Shown one piece after another: positions 1 through 6,035 of a stretch of DNA of 6,035 bases. The stretch's first letter is position 1. Every line of letters begins with the position of its first letter. Both the position numbers and the translations under genes were made by a program. Under the pieces are notes generated by a model. That model saw nothing but the letters and a program-made list of their open reading frames with translations, searched no databases and was not told the origin of the DNA. This stretch comes from Burkholderiales bacterium (GTDB taxonomy: Bacteria; Pseudomonadota; Gammaproteobacteria; Burkholderiales; Burkholderiaceae_C): contig CANFNE010000156.1 of NCBI GenBank assembly GCA_947448105.1, positions 1 through 6,035 on the forward strand. Direction: 5' to 3'.

Positions 1-927
1 GTGCGTCTCAGTGACCTGGCCGTTGTCGTCTTGCAGCACATAGGTGCGGTTGCCGTGCAACACACCGGCGCTGCCGCGCTGGATGGACGCTGAGTGCTTG
101 CCGCTGTCCAGGCCTTCGCCAGCGGCCTCCACGCCAATAAGCTGGGTGTTCTCAAACGGGATGTAGGGGTGAAAAATACCCATGGCATTGCTGCCGCCGC
201 CCACACAGGCGATTACGGCATCGGGCTGCGTGCTGGCGGCGTGTTGTTTGGCCAGCATCTCGGGCATTTGCGCAATGCATTCGGTGCCGATGATGCTTTG
301 AAAGTCGCGCACCATCATGGGGTAAGGGTGGGGGCCGGCCACGGTGCCGATGATGTAGAAGGTGTTGTCCACATTGGCCACCCAGTCGCGCATGGCTTCG
401 TTCAAGGCGTCTTTCAGGGTGCGGCTGCCGCTGGTGACGGGCACGACGGTGGCGCCCAAGAGCTTCATGCGGTAGACGTTGGGGCTTTGGCGCTTGACGT
501 CTTCGCTGCCCATGTAGACCACGCATTCCAGGCCGTAGCGGGCGCAAATGGTGGCGGTGGCTACACCGTGCTGGCCCGCACCGGTTTCGGCAATCACGCG
601 CGGCTTGCCCATGCGCTTGGCCAACATGGCCTGGCCGATGGTGTTGTTGATCTTGTGGGCGCCGGTATGGTTCAGGTCTTCACGCTTGAGGTAAATCTGC
701 GCGCCACCCATCTCGCGGCTCATGCGGTCTGCGTGGTAAATCGGCGAAGGACGGCCCACAAAATGCGCGAGTTCCGACTTGAACTCGGCCACAAAAGCCG
801 GGTCGTTTTGGTACTGGGCGTAGGCGTCTTTAAGTTCGTTGATGGCGTGCGTGAGGGTCTCAGAGACAAAGCTGCCGCCGTATTTGCCAAAGTGGCCGCT
901 CAGGTCAGGTTGTTGGTAAGAAAACAT
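1..927 (-). CDS. trpB: Tryptophan synthase beta subunit, partial (C-terminus beyond window)
   Basis: The PLP-dependent beta chain condenses indole with L-serine to give tryptophan, the last step of the pathway, normally in a cytoplasmic alpha2-beta2 complex with TrpA. Translation from the ATG at 927 stays open for 309 codons to the window edge; the family is about 400 residues, so roughly the last quarter is missing. The N-terminus MFSYQQPDLSGHFGKYGGSF is typical. The HKINN motif puts the PLP lysine at K92, ETGAGQHG places the catalytic glutamate at E114 (Salmonella K87 and E109), and GGGSNAMG at 243-250 is the phosphate-binding loop. The reading stops just before the expected SAGLDYPG-like segment. 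The start lies 5 bases after the trpF stop with no good Shine-Dalgarno sequence, so translational coupling is likely. No frameshift or missing active-site residue is visible in the part present. An open antisense frame across this stretch is a GC-driven shadow. Confidence 0.97.
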   Translation of the reverse strand, partial: MFSYQQPDLSGHFGKYGGSFVSETLTHAINELKDAYAQYQNDPAFVAEFKSELAHFVGRPSPIYHADRMSREMGGAQIYLKREDLNHTGAHKINNTIGQAMLAKRMGKPRVIAETGAGQHGVATATICARYGLECVVYMGSEDVKRQSPNVYRMKLLGATVVPVTSGSRTLKDALNEAMRDWVANVDNTFYIIGTVAGPHPYPMMVRDFQSIIGTECIAQMPEMLAKQHAASTQPDAVIACVGGGSNAMGIFHPYIPFENTQLIGVEAAGEGLDSGKHSASIQRGSAGVLHGNRTYVLQDDNGQVTETH

Positions 928-932
928 GGTGT

Positions 933-1652
933 TTAAGACAATCTTGCAAGATGTTGGTCGGCTGCGCGTACGGCAGCGACGAACTGGTTGATTTTTTCGG
1001 GGTCTTTGATGCCCTTGAGCGTTGTGCCCCCGGGTGCATCGGCTTCTATGCCCGAGCTCACGTCGACGGCCAGCGTTTTACAACGCGGGCGCAGCTGCGC
1101 GATGCCATCGCCCACGTTTGCTGCAGTCAACCCACCACTCAAGACGAGGTGAGCGTTGACGCTTGGAGGAAGAAGTGACCAATTGAATGCCTTGCCGCCG
1201 CCGCCAAATCCGTCAACATGTGCGTCGAGCAGAATGGCTTGGGCCTGGAAATGTAGGTGGACGTATTTTACGAGGTCAAACTGCGCCGCGTCTGGCCCTA
1301 AGGGAATGCGGGCTGCGCGCAGGTAGGGCCGGGCGCCGTGCCCGCTCATTTCGAGGCACTGCTGTGCGCTCTCGTCGCCGTGGAATTGGGCGGTGGCGCT
1401 GGGCACCAGCGCGCAGGCGGCGGCCACTTCTGCCGGGCTGTGGTTCACAAACAGCAGCACGGGTGTGACAAAAGGCGGCAGGCGACGGGCCAGTTCAGCC
1501 GCGCGTGCTGGGCTGACATAGCGCGGGCTGGCCGCATACAGCACAAAGCCCACCGCGTCTGCGCCCGCTGCCACGGCCGCGTCCACATCCTGCTCACGGG
1601 TCATGCCGCACAACTTGATGCGGGTGCGGGTCAGGGAGGAAGTGGCGCTCAT
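933..1652 (-). CDS. trpF: Phosphoribosylanthranilate isomerase
   Basis: TrpF catalyses the Amadori rearrangement of N-(5-phosphoribosyl)anthranilate to CdRP in tryptophan synthesis, as a cytoplasmic (beta/alpha)8 barrel. From the ATG at 1652 it has 239 residues, normal for a stand-alone TrpF. The first strand KLCGMT carries the catalytic cysteine C15. LLDAHVDGFGGGGKAFNW (141-158) carries the catalytic aspartate D143 and the glycine-rich loop. LSGGL (171-175) and VDVSSGIE (196-203) form the phosphate-binding end of the barrel, followed by the family-typical GIKDPEKI. An in-frame TTG three codons upstream (1661) could also start it. The ATG is preferred because it makes the classic ATGA overlap with the truA stop (1649-1652), but no Shine-Dalgarno sequence is evident, so termination-reinitiation from truA is likely. 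The stop TAA is 5 bases from trpB. Confidence 0.96.
   Translation of the reverse strand: MSATSSLTRTRIKLCGMTREQDVDAAVAAGADAVGFVLYAASPRYVSPARAAELARRLPPFVTPVLLFVNHSPAEVAAACALVPSATAQFHGDESAQQCLEMSGHGARPYLRAARIPLGPDAAQFDLVKYVHLHFQAQAILLDAHVDGFGGGGKAFNWSLLPPSVNAHLVLSGGLTAANVGDGIAQLRPRCKTLAVDVSSGIEADAPGGTTLKGIKDPEKINQFVAAVRAADQHLARLS
941..952. repeat. Perfect 12-base palindrome at the trpF-trpB junction
   Basis: ATCTTGCAAGAT is its own reverse complement. It lies within the last codons of trpF (encoding HLAR) and ends 13 bases before the trpB ATG, where a ribosome binding site would be expected. As RNA it could form only a short AT-rich hairpin (about 4 pairs around 4 bases), so any effect on trpB translation would be modest. 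Confidence 0.4.
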
Positions 1653-2431
1653 GGCAGCCAATCATACGCAGGTGTGCGCTCCGGAATGCCGAAGTGCGCC
1701 GGGTAGCGCGGCCCCAAAAAGTACAGCCCTGCGGGCGAAAACGTAGGCGCTGCGGCGTCGCGGTCGCGGGCGTGCAGCACTTCTTGCATCCAGGACGGCG
1801 GGCGTTTGCCCTGGCCGATTTGCAGCAGGCAGCCCATCAGGTTGCGGATCATGTGGTGCAAAAAGGCGTTGGCCTCAAACTCAAAGCGCCAGTAAGCGCC
1901 GCGCTGGTTGATCGAAATCTCGTACAGGCGCTTGACCGGCGACAGCGCTTGGCACTGGGAGGCACGAAACGAGCTGAAATCGTGCTCGCCCAGGATGTAC
2001 TGCGTGGCTTCGCGCATGGCGTCGCCGTCCACCGGGTAAAAAGTCCAGCCTACCCGGTCAGCGTCCACGGTGGGGCGCACTTCGGACTGGCGCAGCACAT
2101 AGGCATAACGCCGCGTGGTGGCGCTGGCCCGGCAATGAAAACTGGGGGGCACTGGCATGGCCCATTCCACGGCAATGTCTTTGGGCAGGCTGGCGTTGGT
2201 GCCGCGCACCCAGGCATGGGTGTCGCGGTCAATCTCGGTGTCGAAATGCACCACCTGCATGAGCGCGTGCACGCCGGCGTCGGTGCGCCCGGCACATAGC
2301 GTGGATACATGTTGCTGGGTGAATTGGCCAAGCGCCGCTTCCAGTCGGTCTTGCACCGTCAGGCCAGAGGCCTGGCTTTGCCAGCCCTGGTAAGACTGGC
2401 CGCTGTAGCTCACGCCTAGCGCAATGCGCAC
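1649..2431 (-). CDS. truA: tRNA pseudouridine(38-40) synthase
   Basis: TruA isomerises uridine to pseudouridine at positions 38, 39 and 40 in the anticodon arm of many tRNAs. The 260-residue product is a normal TruA length. The signature CAGRTDAGVHA (46-56) contains the catalytic aspartate D51, and FxTE-like strand residues follow in VVHFDTE (60-66). RRYAYVL (107-113) supplies the conserved active-site tyrosine Y109. HDFSSFR (150-156), FLHHMIRNLMG (190-200) and APTFSPAGLYFL (228-239) are the other conserved blocks. The start is GTG at 2431, supported by AAGGA six bases upstream and by the N-terminus RIALGVSYSGQSYQGWQ, which matches where the family begins. It lies 34 bases after fimV without an obvious terminator and overlaps trpF by 4 bases, so it probably belongs to one transcript with both. 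Confidence 0.97.
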   Translation of the reverse strand: MRIALGVSYSGQSYQGWQSQASGLTVQDRLEAALGQFTQQHVSTLCAGRTDAGVHALMQVVHFDTEIDRDTHAWVRGTNASLPKDIAVEWAMPVPPSFHCRASATTRRYAYVLRQSEVRPTVDADRVGWTFYPVDGDAMREATQYILGEHDFSSFRASQCQALSPVKRLYEISINQRGAYWRFEFEANAFLHHMIRNLMGCLLQIGQGKRPPSWMQEVLHARDRDAAAPTFSPAGLYFLGPRYPAHFGIPERTPAYDWLP

Positions 2432-2437
2432 GCAGCG

Positions 2438-2442
2438 TCCTT
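2438..2442 (-). promoter_or_regulatory. Ribosome binding site of truA
   Basis: On the minus strand the sequence reads AAGGACGCTGC followed by GTG, so an AAGGA Shine-Dalgarno core sits 6 bases before the GTG at 2431. This supports the non-ATG start of truA. The 34-base gap between fimV and truA holds nothing else that I recognise. Confidence 0.65.
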
Positions 2443-2465
2443 GGTCTTATAGGATCCGCTGCGCT

Positions 2466-4730
2466 TCATCCCGCTTTGGCCAGCAAGCGCGTGGCGCGCT
2501 GGCGAAGGGGCTCACTACCAGCAGAAATCACTTCTTCTAAAAGGGCGCGCGCGCCTTCCTTTTCGCCGATTTCCAGAAATTGCTCTGCCAGGGCTAGCGT
2601 GGCGTCCAGTCGGTCGGTGCTAGCTTGTTGGGTTGTGCGCGACGTTTCTGTGTTGGGAGGGGACGCCAGTTCAATCGATGACAGGTCGAAAATCGGCGCT
2701 GTTTCTACAAAAGGCGCATCGGCGATGGGAGGGACAGTTTTTGCTCGGGGCGAATCTGACAAAGCCCGCATCGTTTCTGTGTCCACGTTGAACATGGATT
2801 GTTCGAATTTTGCCGCCTCTGGTGCAGCGACTTTCGCTGCCGCCGTTGCGGGTGGCGCACTAAAACCGTACAGTGGGTTGGAAGGATCAAGTGCTCGTCC
2901 CATTTCTTGAACCTGGGCCCAGTCCGGTCCGCGCTCCTGTGTCAATGTACTGACTTCCCGCGCCATTGCATCGAAGCTTTTGGTGTCACCCCGCTTGGCA
3001 AAGATGGCCAAGAGTTTCAGGTGGATGGCTACGCGGGTGGGGTCTTGCTGCAACCCCTCTTTAAGAATCTCCTCGGCCGGTACGTCTTTGCCGTAGGCCA
3101 AGTAGACCTCGGCTTCTGCCACTGGATCGAGTTCTTGGGCGACTTCCAATTGACTGTCGGGGTAAAAGGTTGAATTCAATGCGGCCGTTCCGATGTCAGT
3201 CGTGTCTACGCGCCCGCCACCACCCAACTCGAAGGACGAACCCGCGGTGCTTTTCCATTGGCCGTTGCCATTGATGCCATCAACACTCGATGGCTTCGCT
3301 TGCCGCCACCGGTACCAGCCAAAAGCGGCCAATAGTCCCAACGCTGCCAGCACGAGACCACTGATCCCCAGGTTTTGCAACGCGGTTTTCACCCACCCGT
3401 CCGCGCTGGCGTTTGGCGTTGTTGGCAGACTGGAGGTAATTGCAGGACTGGGACTTTGGGTCGGATTGGACGCGGCGCTTGCAGCGGCTGCAATACCGGC
3501 GGCACCCTGGGTACTTACTGTAGGAGCCGTCGGCACCACCGCAGCTTCCGGCTTGGTTGCCACTTTGGCGAGCTGATTGAGTTCTTCGATGTTTTTGGCC
3601 AGTTCTCGGGCGCGTTCACTGGCTTCTGTCTTGGCCCGTTGTTGCGCGATTTGGTCCATGCTGGCTTTGTCGGCCTTGTCTTGCACCGAATCTTTGGACA
3701 GTTTGAGGGTATCGCTAGGGGCGGCTTTGGGCGCAATGGGCGCGCTCGGCTGCGCGGGCTTGGAAGCCGAGCCTACCGCTTCTGTTTGCTTTGTCGGCGC
3801 AGGTGCTGGCGGCACTTGGCTGGCCAGACCGCGGCGCAGACTTTGGAATTCCTGGTTTTGCCCATCAATAATGCGGCGCGCCTGACTTTGAGTGGTCTTT
3901 TTCACCATGGCCGCGTCCGGCGCCAGAATTTCAGCGTCCGCCAACAGGCGATTCACATTACCGTCCACAAATGCAGACGGGTTGGCGCTGAGCATCGCCA
4001 CCAGCATTTGCTCTACCGTTACACCTTCCGATGCCATGGACCGGGCGATGTTGCCGGCCGTGTCGCCAGGACGAACGCGTACGCGTTTGCGATCGGAATC
4101 TGACCGGCTGACGGGTGATGTCGCTGGTGTATTTGGCGTCGCAGATTTGGCATTCACCGCAGGTGCGGGTGCCGCTGCAATGGGTGCGACCGCAGCTGGC
4201 GCGGGCTGAACGACCGAGGCCGCAGCACCGGGTGGCGTTGTCGTCACCGCCTGCGGCTCTGCCATGGGCGCAGCCAGTGCAGAGCCCGACGCATTTTCCT
4301 GGGTCGATGGGGGGTCTAGCAGTACGGTGTAGGTGCGAACGATGCGTCCGGATGACCAGCTCAGTTCCACCACAATGTCGATGAACGGCTCGTTCAGCGG
4401 GCGGCTGCTCGTCAGTTTGAGATAGCGGTTCCCGTTGGGGCGGCGTTGCACTGCGATCTGGGCCCCGTTGAGCGCTGGGTTGTACTCCAAGCCCATGCCA
4501 GCAAAAGCACTTGGCGAAGCCAACGTCGATTTCAGCGACTTGGCGTCATCGTCGCTCAGGTCAGCAAGGTCAATCTCAGCCAGTAGGCTTTGCCCCAGCG
4601 CAGACTGCACCAATACCTTTCCCATGGACAGTGCGTGGGCCTGATTGGCGCCCAAAGCGATAAGTGCAGCCGCCATGGGCACGGCTGACGCGCGCCAAAA
4701 ACCTTGATGTGAGCTCAATTCCGGATCCAC
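2466..4730 (-). CDS. fimV: FimV-family LysM/TPR inner-membrane hub protein
   Basis: FimV is an inner-membrane protein with a periplasmic peptidoglycan-binding part and a cytoplasmic TPR part; in Pseudomonas it organises the cell pole, type IV pilus assembly and twitching. The product has 754 residues (P. aeruginosa FimV is about 900). It shows a signal peptide with hydrophobic core to about residue 33 (ANQAHA, then LSMGK). The FimV N-terminal core spans about 34-140 (VQSALGQSLLAEIDL). A Pro/Ala-rich linker runs 145-210, and a LysM-like segment begins RVRVRPGDTAGNIARSM (216-232) and runs to about 275. A charged helical, probably coiled-coil region covers 345-390, and a low-complexity linker 395-440. 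One transmembrane helix lies near 455-472, followed by positive residues RWR. The cytoplasmic part has a TPR-like block (DPVAEAEVYLAYGKD, 535-590) and the FimV C-terminal module (709-754, EKEGARALLEEV). The start is uncertain: GTG at 4730 is the most upstream possible; TTG at 4718 or ATG at 4676 would shorten the signal peptide. Confidence 0.93.
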   Translation of the reverse strand: MDPELSSHQGFWRASAVPMAAALIALGANQAHALSMGKVLVQSALGQSLLAEIDLADLSDDDAKSLKSTLASPSAFAGMGLEYNPALNGAQIAVQRRPNGNRYLKLTSSRPLNEPFIDIVVELSWSSGRIVRTYTVLLDPPSTQENASGSALAAPMAEPQAVTTTPPGAAASVVQPAPAAVAPIAAAPAPAVNAKSATPNTPATSPVSRSDSDRKRVRVRPGDTAGNIARSMASEGVTVEQMLVAMLSANPSAFVDGNVNRLLADAEILAPDAAMVKKTTQSQARRIIDGQNQEFQSLRRGLASQVPPAPAPTKQTEAVGSASKPAQPSAPIAPKAAPSDTLKLSKDSVQDKADKASMDQIAQQRAKTEASERARELAKNIEELNQLAKVATKPEAAVVPTAPTVSTQGAAGIAAAASAASNPTQSPSPAITSSLPTTPNASADGWVKTALQNLGISGLVLAALGLLAAFGWYRWRQAKPSSVDGINGNGQWKSTAGSSFELGGGGRVDTTDIGTAALNSTFYPDSQLEVAQELDPVAEAEVYLAYGKDVPAEEILKEGLQQDPTRVAIHLKLLAIFAKRGDTKSFDAMAREVSTLTQERGPDWAQVQEMGRALDPSNPLYGFSAPPATAAAKVAAPEAAKFEQSMFNVDTETMRALSDSPRAKTVPPIADAPFVETAPIFDLSSIELASPPNTETSRTTQQASTDRLDATLALAEQFLEIGEKEGARALLEEVISAGSEPLRQRATRLLAKAG

Positions 4731-4740
4731 CCTTCCTCTT
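4731..4740 (-). promoter_or_regulatory. Candidate ribosome binding site of fimV
   Basis: The minus strand reads AAGAGGAAGG directly before the GTG at 4730. The AGAGG core is 4 bases from the GTG, a little short but usable; the second purine block AAGG abuts the start codon. It favours GTG over the downstream TTG at 4718, which has no well-placed Shine-Dalgarno sequence, but does not settle the question. Confidence 0.5.
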
Positions 4741-4853
4741 TAGACCTGGCTTCGTAGTGCCATATGATGCATTATCGACGACAAGTCTTTAAAAATACCC
4801 CAAGAAATCAGCCATAAAGTTTATTTATTGCCATATTTTAATTTAGTTTAACT

Positions 4854-4884
4854 CCCGCGCACAGACTCAAGGTCCTTACGCGGG
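4854..4884 (-). terminator. Weak hairpin after asd, possible terminator
   Basis: CCCGCG and CGCGGG form a perfect 6-base GC stem around a 19-base loop, 16 bases beyond the asd stop. On the minus strand it is followed by AGTTAAACTAAATT, AT-rich but without a real U tract. The long loop and missing U run make it a poor intrinsic terminator; it may be only attenuating, or a chance pairing. Confidence 0.25.
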
Positions 4885-4900
4885 TTCCGAGGCCAGATGG

Positions 4901-6031
4901 TCAGGCGCCCAGCAAGATGCGCAACATTCGGCGAAGCGGCTCGGCCGCGCCCCAGAGCAACTGGTCACCCACCGTGAAAGCGCCCACGTAGTCGTCGCCC
5001 ATAGCCAGCTTGCGCACGCGACCGACGGGAATCGTCATGGTGCCGGTAACGGCCACAGGCGTCAGGTCACGGACGCTGGCCTCACGCGTGTTGGGCACCA
5101 GCTTGACCCATGGGTTGTCGGCGGCGATCATGGCTTCGATGTCGGCCACTGGCACGTTTTTTTTGAGCTTAAACGTCAGCGCCTGGCTGTGGCAACGCAT
5201 GGCGCCAATGCGCACGCAAAAGCCGTCCACGGGCACCGCTGCGGAGCCAAAGCCTTCGCCCTGACCCAAAATTTTGTTGGTCTCGGCCATGCCTTTCCAC
5301 TCTTCTTTGGACATGCCGTTACCGAGGTCCTTGTCGATCCAGGGAATCAGTGAGCCGCCCAGGGGAACGCCAAAGTTGGCCGTTTCGGTGGCGCTCAAGC
5401 TGCGCTGTTTGGCGGCGACCAGGCGGTCGATTTCCAGAATCGAGCTTTTGGGGTCGTCCAGCAGGGCTTTGACTTCCGCGTTCAGCGCGCCGTATTGGGT
5501 CAGCAGCTCGCGCATATGCTGCGCGCCGCCGCCTGAAGCCGCCTGGTAGGTTTGCGTGCTCATCCATTCCACCAAGCCCGCCTTGTACAGCGCGCCCACG
5601 CCCATCAGCATGCAGCTCACGGTGCAGTTGCCGCCCACCCAGTTTTTGCCGCCAGCGGCCAGGGCCTTCTGGATAACGGGCAGATTGACCGGGTCCAGGA
5701 TGATGACGGCATCCTTTTCCATGCGCAGGGTGCTTGCTGCGTCTATCCAGTGGCCGTTCCAGCCAGCGGCGCGCAGTTTGGGGAACACCTCGGTGGTGTA
5801 GTCGCCACCCTGGGCGCTGATGATGATCTCGCAGCGCTTGAGCGCATCCATATTGAAGGCGTCTTGCAGCGTGGTTTCGTTTTTGGCCAGGGCAGGGGCT
5901 TTGCCGCCCGCGCTGGAGGTGGAGAAAAACACCGGCTCGATCAGGTCGAAGTCGCCTTCGGTCTGCATGCGGTCCATCAACACCGAGCCGACCATTCCGC
6001 GCCAGCCGACCAACCCTACTAACTTGCTCAT
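4901..6031 (-). CDS. asd: Aspartate-semialdehyde dehydrogenase (gamma-type)
   Basis: Asd reduces L-aspartyl-4-phosphate with NADPH to aspartate semialdehyde, the branch point to lysine/diaminopimelate, threonine and methionine. The 376-residue product is full length for the enterobacterial-type Asd. The N-terminal GLVGWRGMVGSVL (6-18) is the nucleotide-binding glycine-rich motif. GGNCTVS (133-139) holds the catalytic cysteine C136. SGGGAQHMREL (166-176) is the substrate and cofactor loop. KEEWKGMAETNKIL (242-255) and VRIGAMRCHSQAL (273-285) contain the conserved active-site residues, with R274 and H281 matching the E. coli arginine and histidine. The C-terminus FTVGDQLLWGAAEPLRRMLR is near-invariant in the family. 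The ATG at 6031 begins MSKLVGLVGW, the normal family start; only 4 bases lie upstream, so its promoter and ribosome binding site are not visible. A tract of eight A residues codes for part of KLKKN (288-292). Confidence 0.97.
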   Translation of the reverse strand: MSKLVGLVGWRGMVGSVLMDRMQTEGDFDLIEPVFFSTSSAGGKAPALAKNETTLQDAFNMDALKRCEIIISAQGGDYTTEVFPKLRAAGWNGHWIDAASTLRMEKDAVIILDPVNLPVIQKALAAGGKNWVGGNCTVSCMLMGVGALYKAGLVEWMSTQTYQAASGGGAQHMRELLTQYGALNAEVKALLDDPKSSILEIDRLVAAKQRSLSATETANFGVPLGGSLIPWIDKDLGNGMSKEEWKGMAETNKILGQGEGFGSAAVPVDGFCVRIGAMRCHSQALTFKLKKNVPVADIEAMIAADNPWVKLVPNTREASVRDLTPVAVTGTMTIPVGRVRKLAMGDDYVGAFTVGDQLLWGAAEPLRRMLRILLGA

Positions 6032-6035
6032 TTCA

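Larger units (their letters stand above)
4731..4900 (-). promoter_or_regulatory. asd-fimV intergenic region, AT-rich, probable fimV promoter region
   Basis: This 170-base gap is the only sizeable non-coding stretch. Its core (about 4785-4852) has by my count about a quarter G+C, in sharp contrast to the GC-rich genes around it, and contains A and T tracts (TTTTTAAA, AATTAAAAT, AATAAATAAA on the minus strand). That is what a promoter with UP-like elements, or a binding site for an AT-preferring nucleoid protein, would look like. The best -10-like hexamer on the minus strand is GATAAT (4771-4776, 5 of 6 to consensus), but no good -35 stands 16-18 bases upstream. The promoter position is therefore a guess; the region's role as the fimV leader is inferred from the gap before an otherwise tightly packed gene set. 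Confidence 0.5.

Noticed and set aside
94..936. Long plus-strand open frame of 280 codons opposite trpB
   Set aside because: It is the antisense shadow of trpB, whose PLP lysine, catalytic glutamate and glycine-rich loop motifs are all read from the minus strand. The composition (rich in Ala, Gly, His, Val) is typical of such shadows.
3375..4103. Plus-strand open frame of 242 codons opposite fimV
   Set aside because: It is rich in Arg, Gly, Cys and His with no recognisable domain, and it lies antisense to the linker and LysM-like part of FimV, whose low-complexity Ala/Pro codons leave few stops on the other strand.
2452..4727. GGATCC sites just outside both ends of fimV (2452-2457 and 4722-4727), plus GAGCTC near the start, suggesting a cloned insert
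   Set aside because: The flanking genes continue in their usual conserved order with no vector sequence, and six-base sites of this kind occur by chance. The 4722 site lies inside the fimV reading frame as called.
4748..4762. Sigma-54-like element TGGCAC upstream of fimV
   Set aside because: The -24 half matches, but the expected -12 half is AAGC rather than TTGC and the GG-to-GC spacing is 9 rather than 10 bases.
4807..4835. Eight-codon mini-ORFs in the AT-rich gap (MAINKLYG and MADFLGYF)
   Set aside because: Both are very short, lack a ribosome binding site and fall in sequence where ATG and stop triplets are frequent by composition.

Overview
The window carries five protein-coding genes, all on the minus strand. 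In transcription order they are asd (complete), fimV, truA, trpF and trpB (3' part cut off by the left window edge). The order asd, fimV, truA, trpF, trpB, the GC-rich composition and a gamma-type aspartate-semialdehyde dehydrogenase point to a betaproteobacterium, most likely Burkholderiales and perhaps Comamonadaceae (Rhodoferax/Polaromonas-like). This assignment rests on gene order and protein character, not on a database search.

Layout from right to left: asd occupies 6031-4901, with only 4 bases before its start. A 170-base intergenic stretch (4731-4900) follows. It contains a strikingly AT-rich core, a weak GC-rich hairpin just after asd, and probably the start of a new transcription unit. 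fimV (4730-2466) encodes a FimV-type inner-membrane hub protein with signal peptide, FimV core, LysM-like segment, one transmembrane helix and cytoplasmic TPR/FimV C-terminal modules. After 34 bases comes truA (2431-1649), starting at GTG with a clear ribosome binding site. trpF (1652-933) overlaps truA by 4 bases (ATGA), and trpB (927 onward) starts 5 bases after trpF. These tight junctions suggest that fimV-truA-trpF-trpB are co-transcribed, with trpA probably just beyond the left edge.

Functionally the cluster mixes amino-acid synthesis (Asd for the Lys/Met/Thr branch; TrpF and TrpB for tryptophan), tRNA pseudouridylation (TruA) and cell-pole/type IV pilus organisation (FimV). This arrangement is a recognised conserved neighbourhood in beta- and gammaproteobacteria rather than a new system. 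I saw no mobile element, CRISPR array, tRNA, rRNA or signs of horizontal transfer. The points worth a second look are small-scale: the AT-rich leader of fimV with an in-frame mini-ORF, the uncertain FimV start, an A8 slippery tract in asd, and a perfect 12-base palindrome just before trpB.
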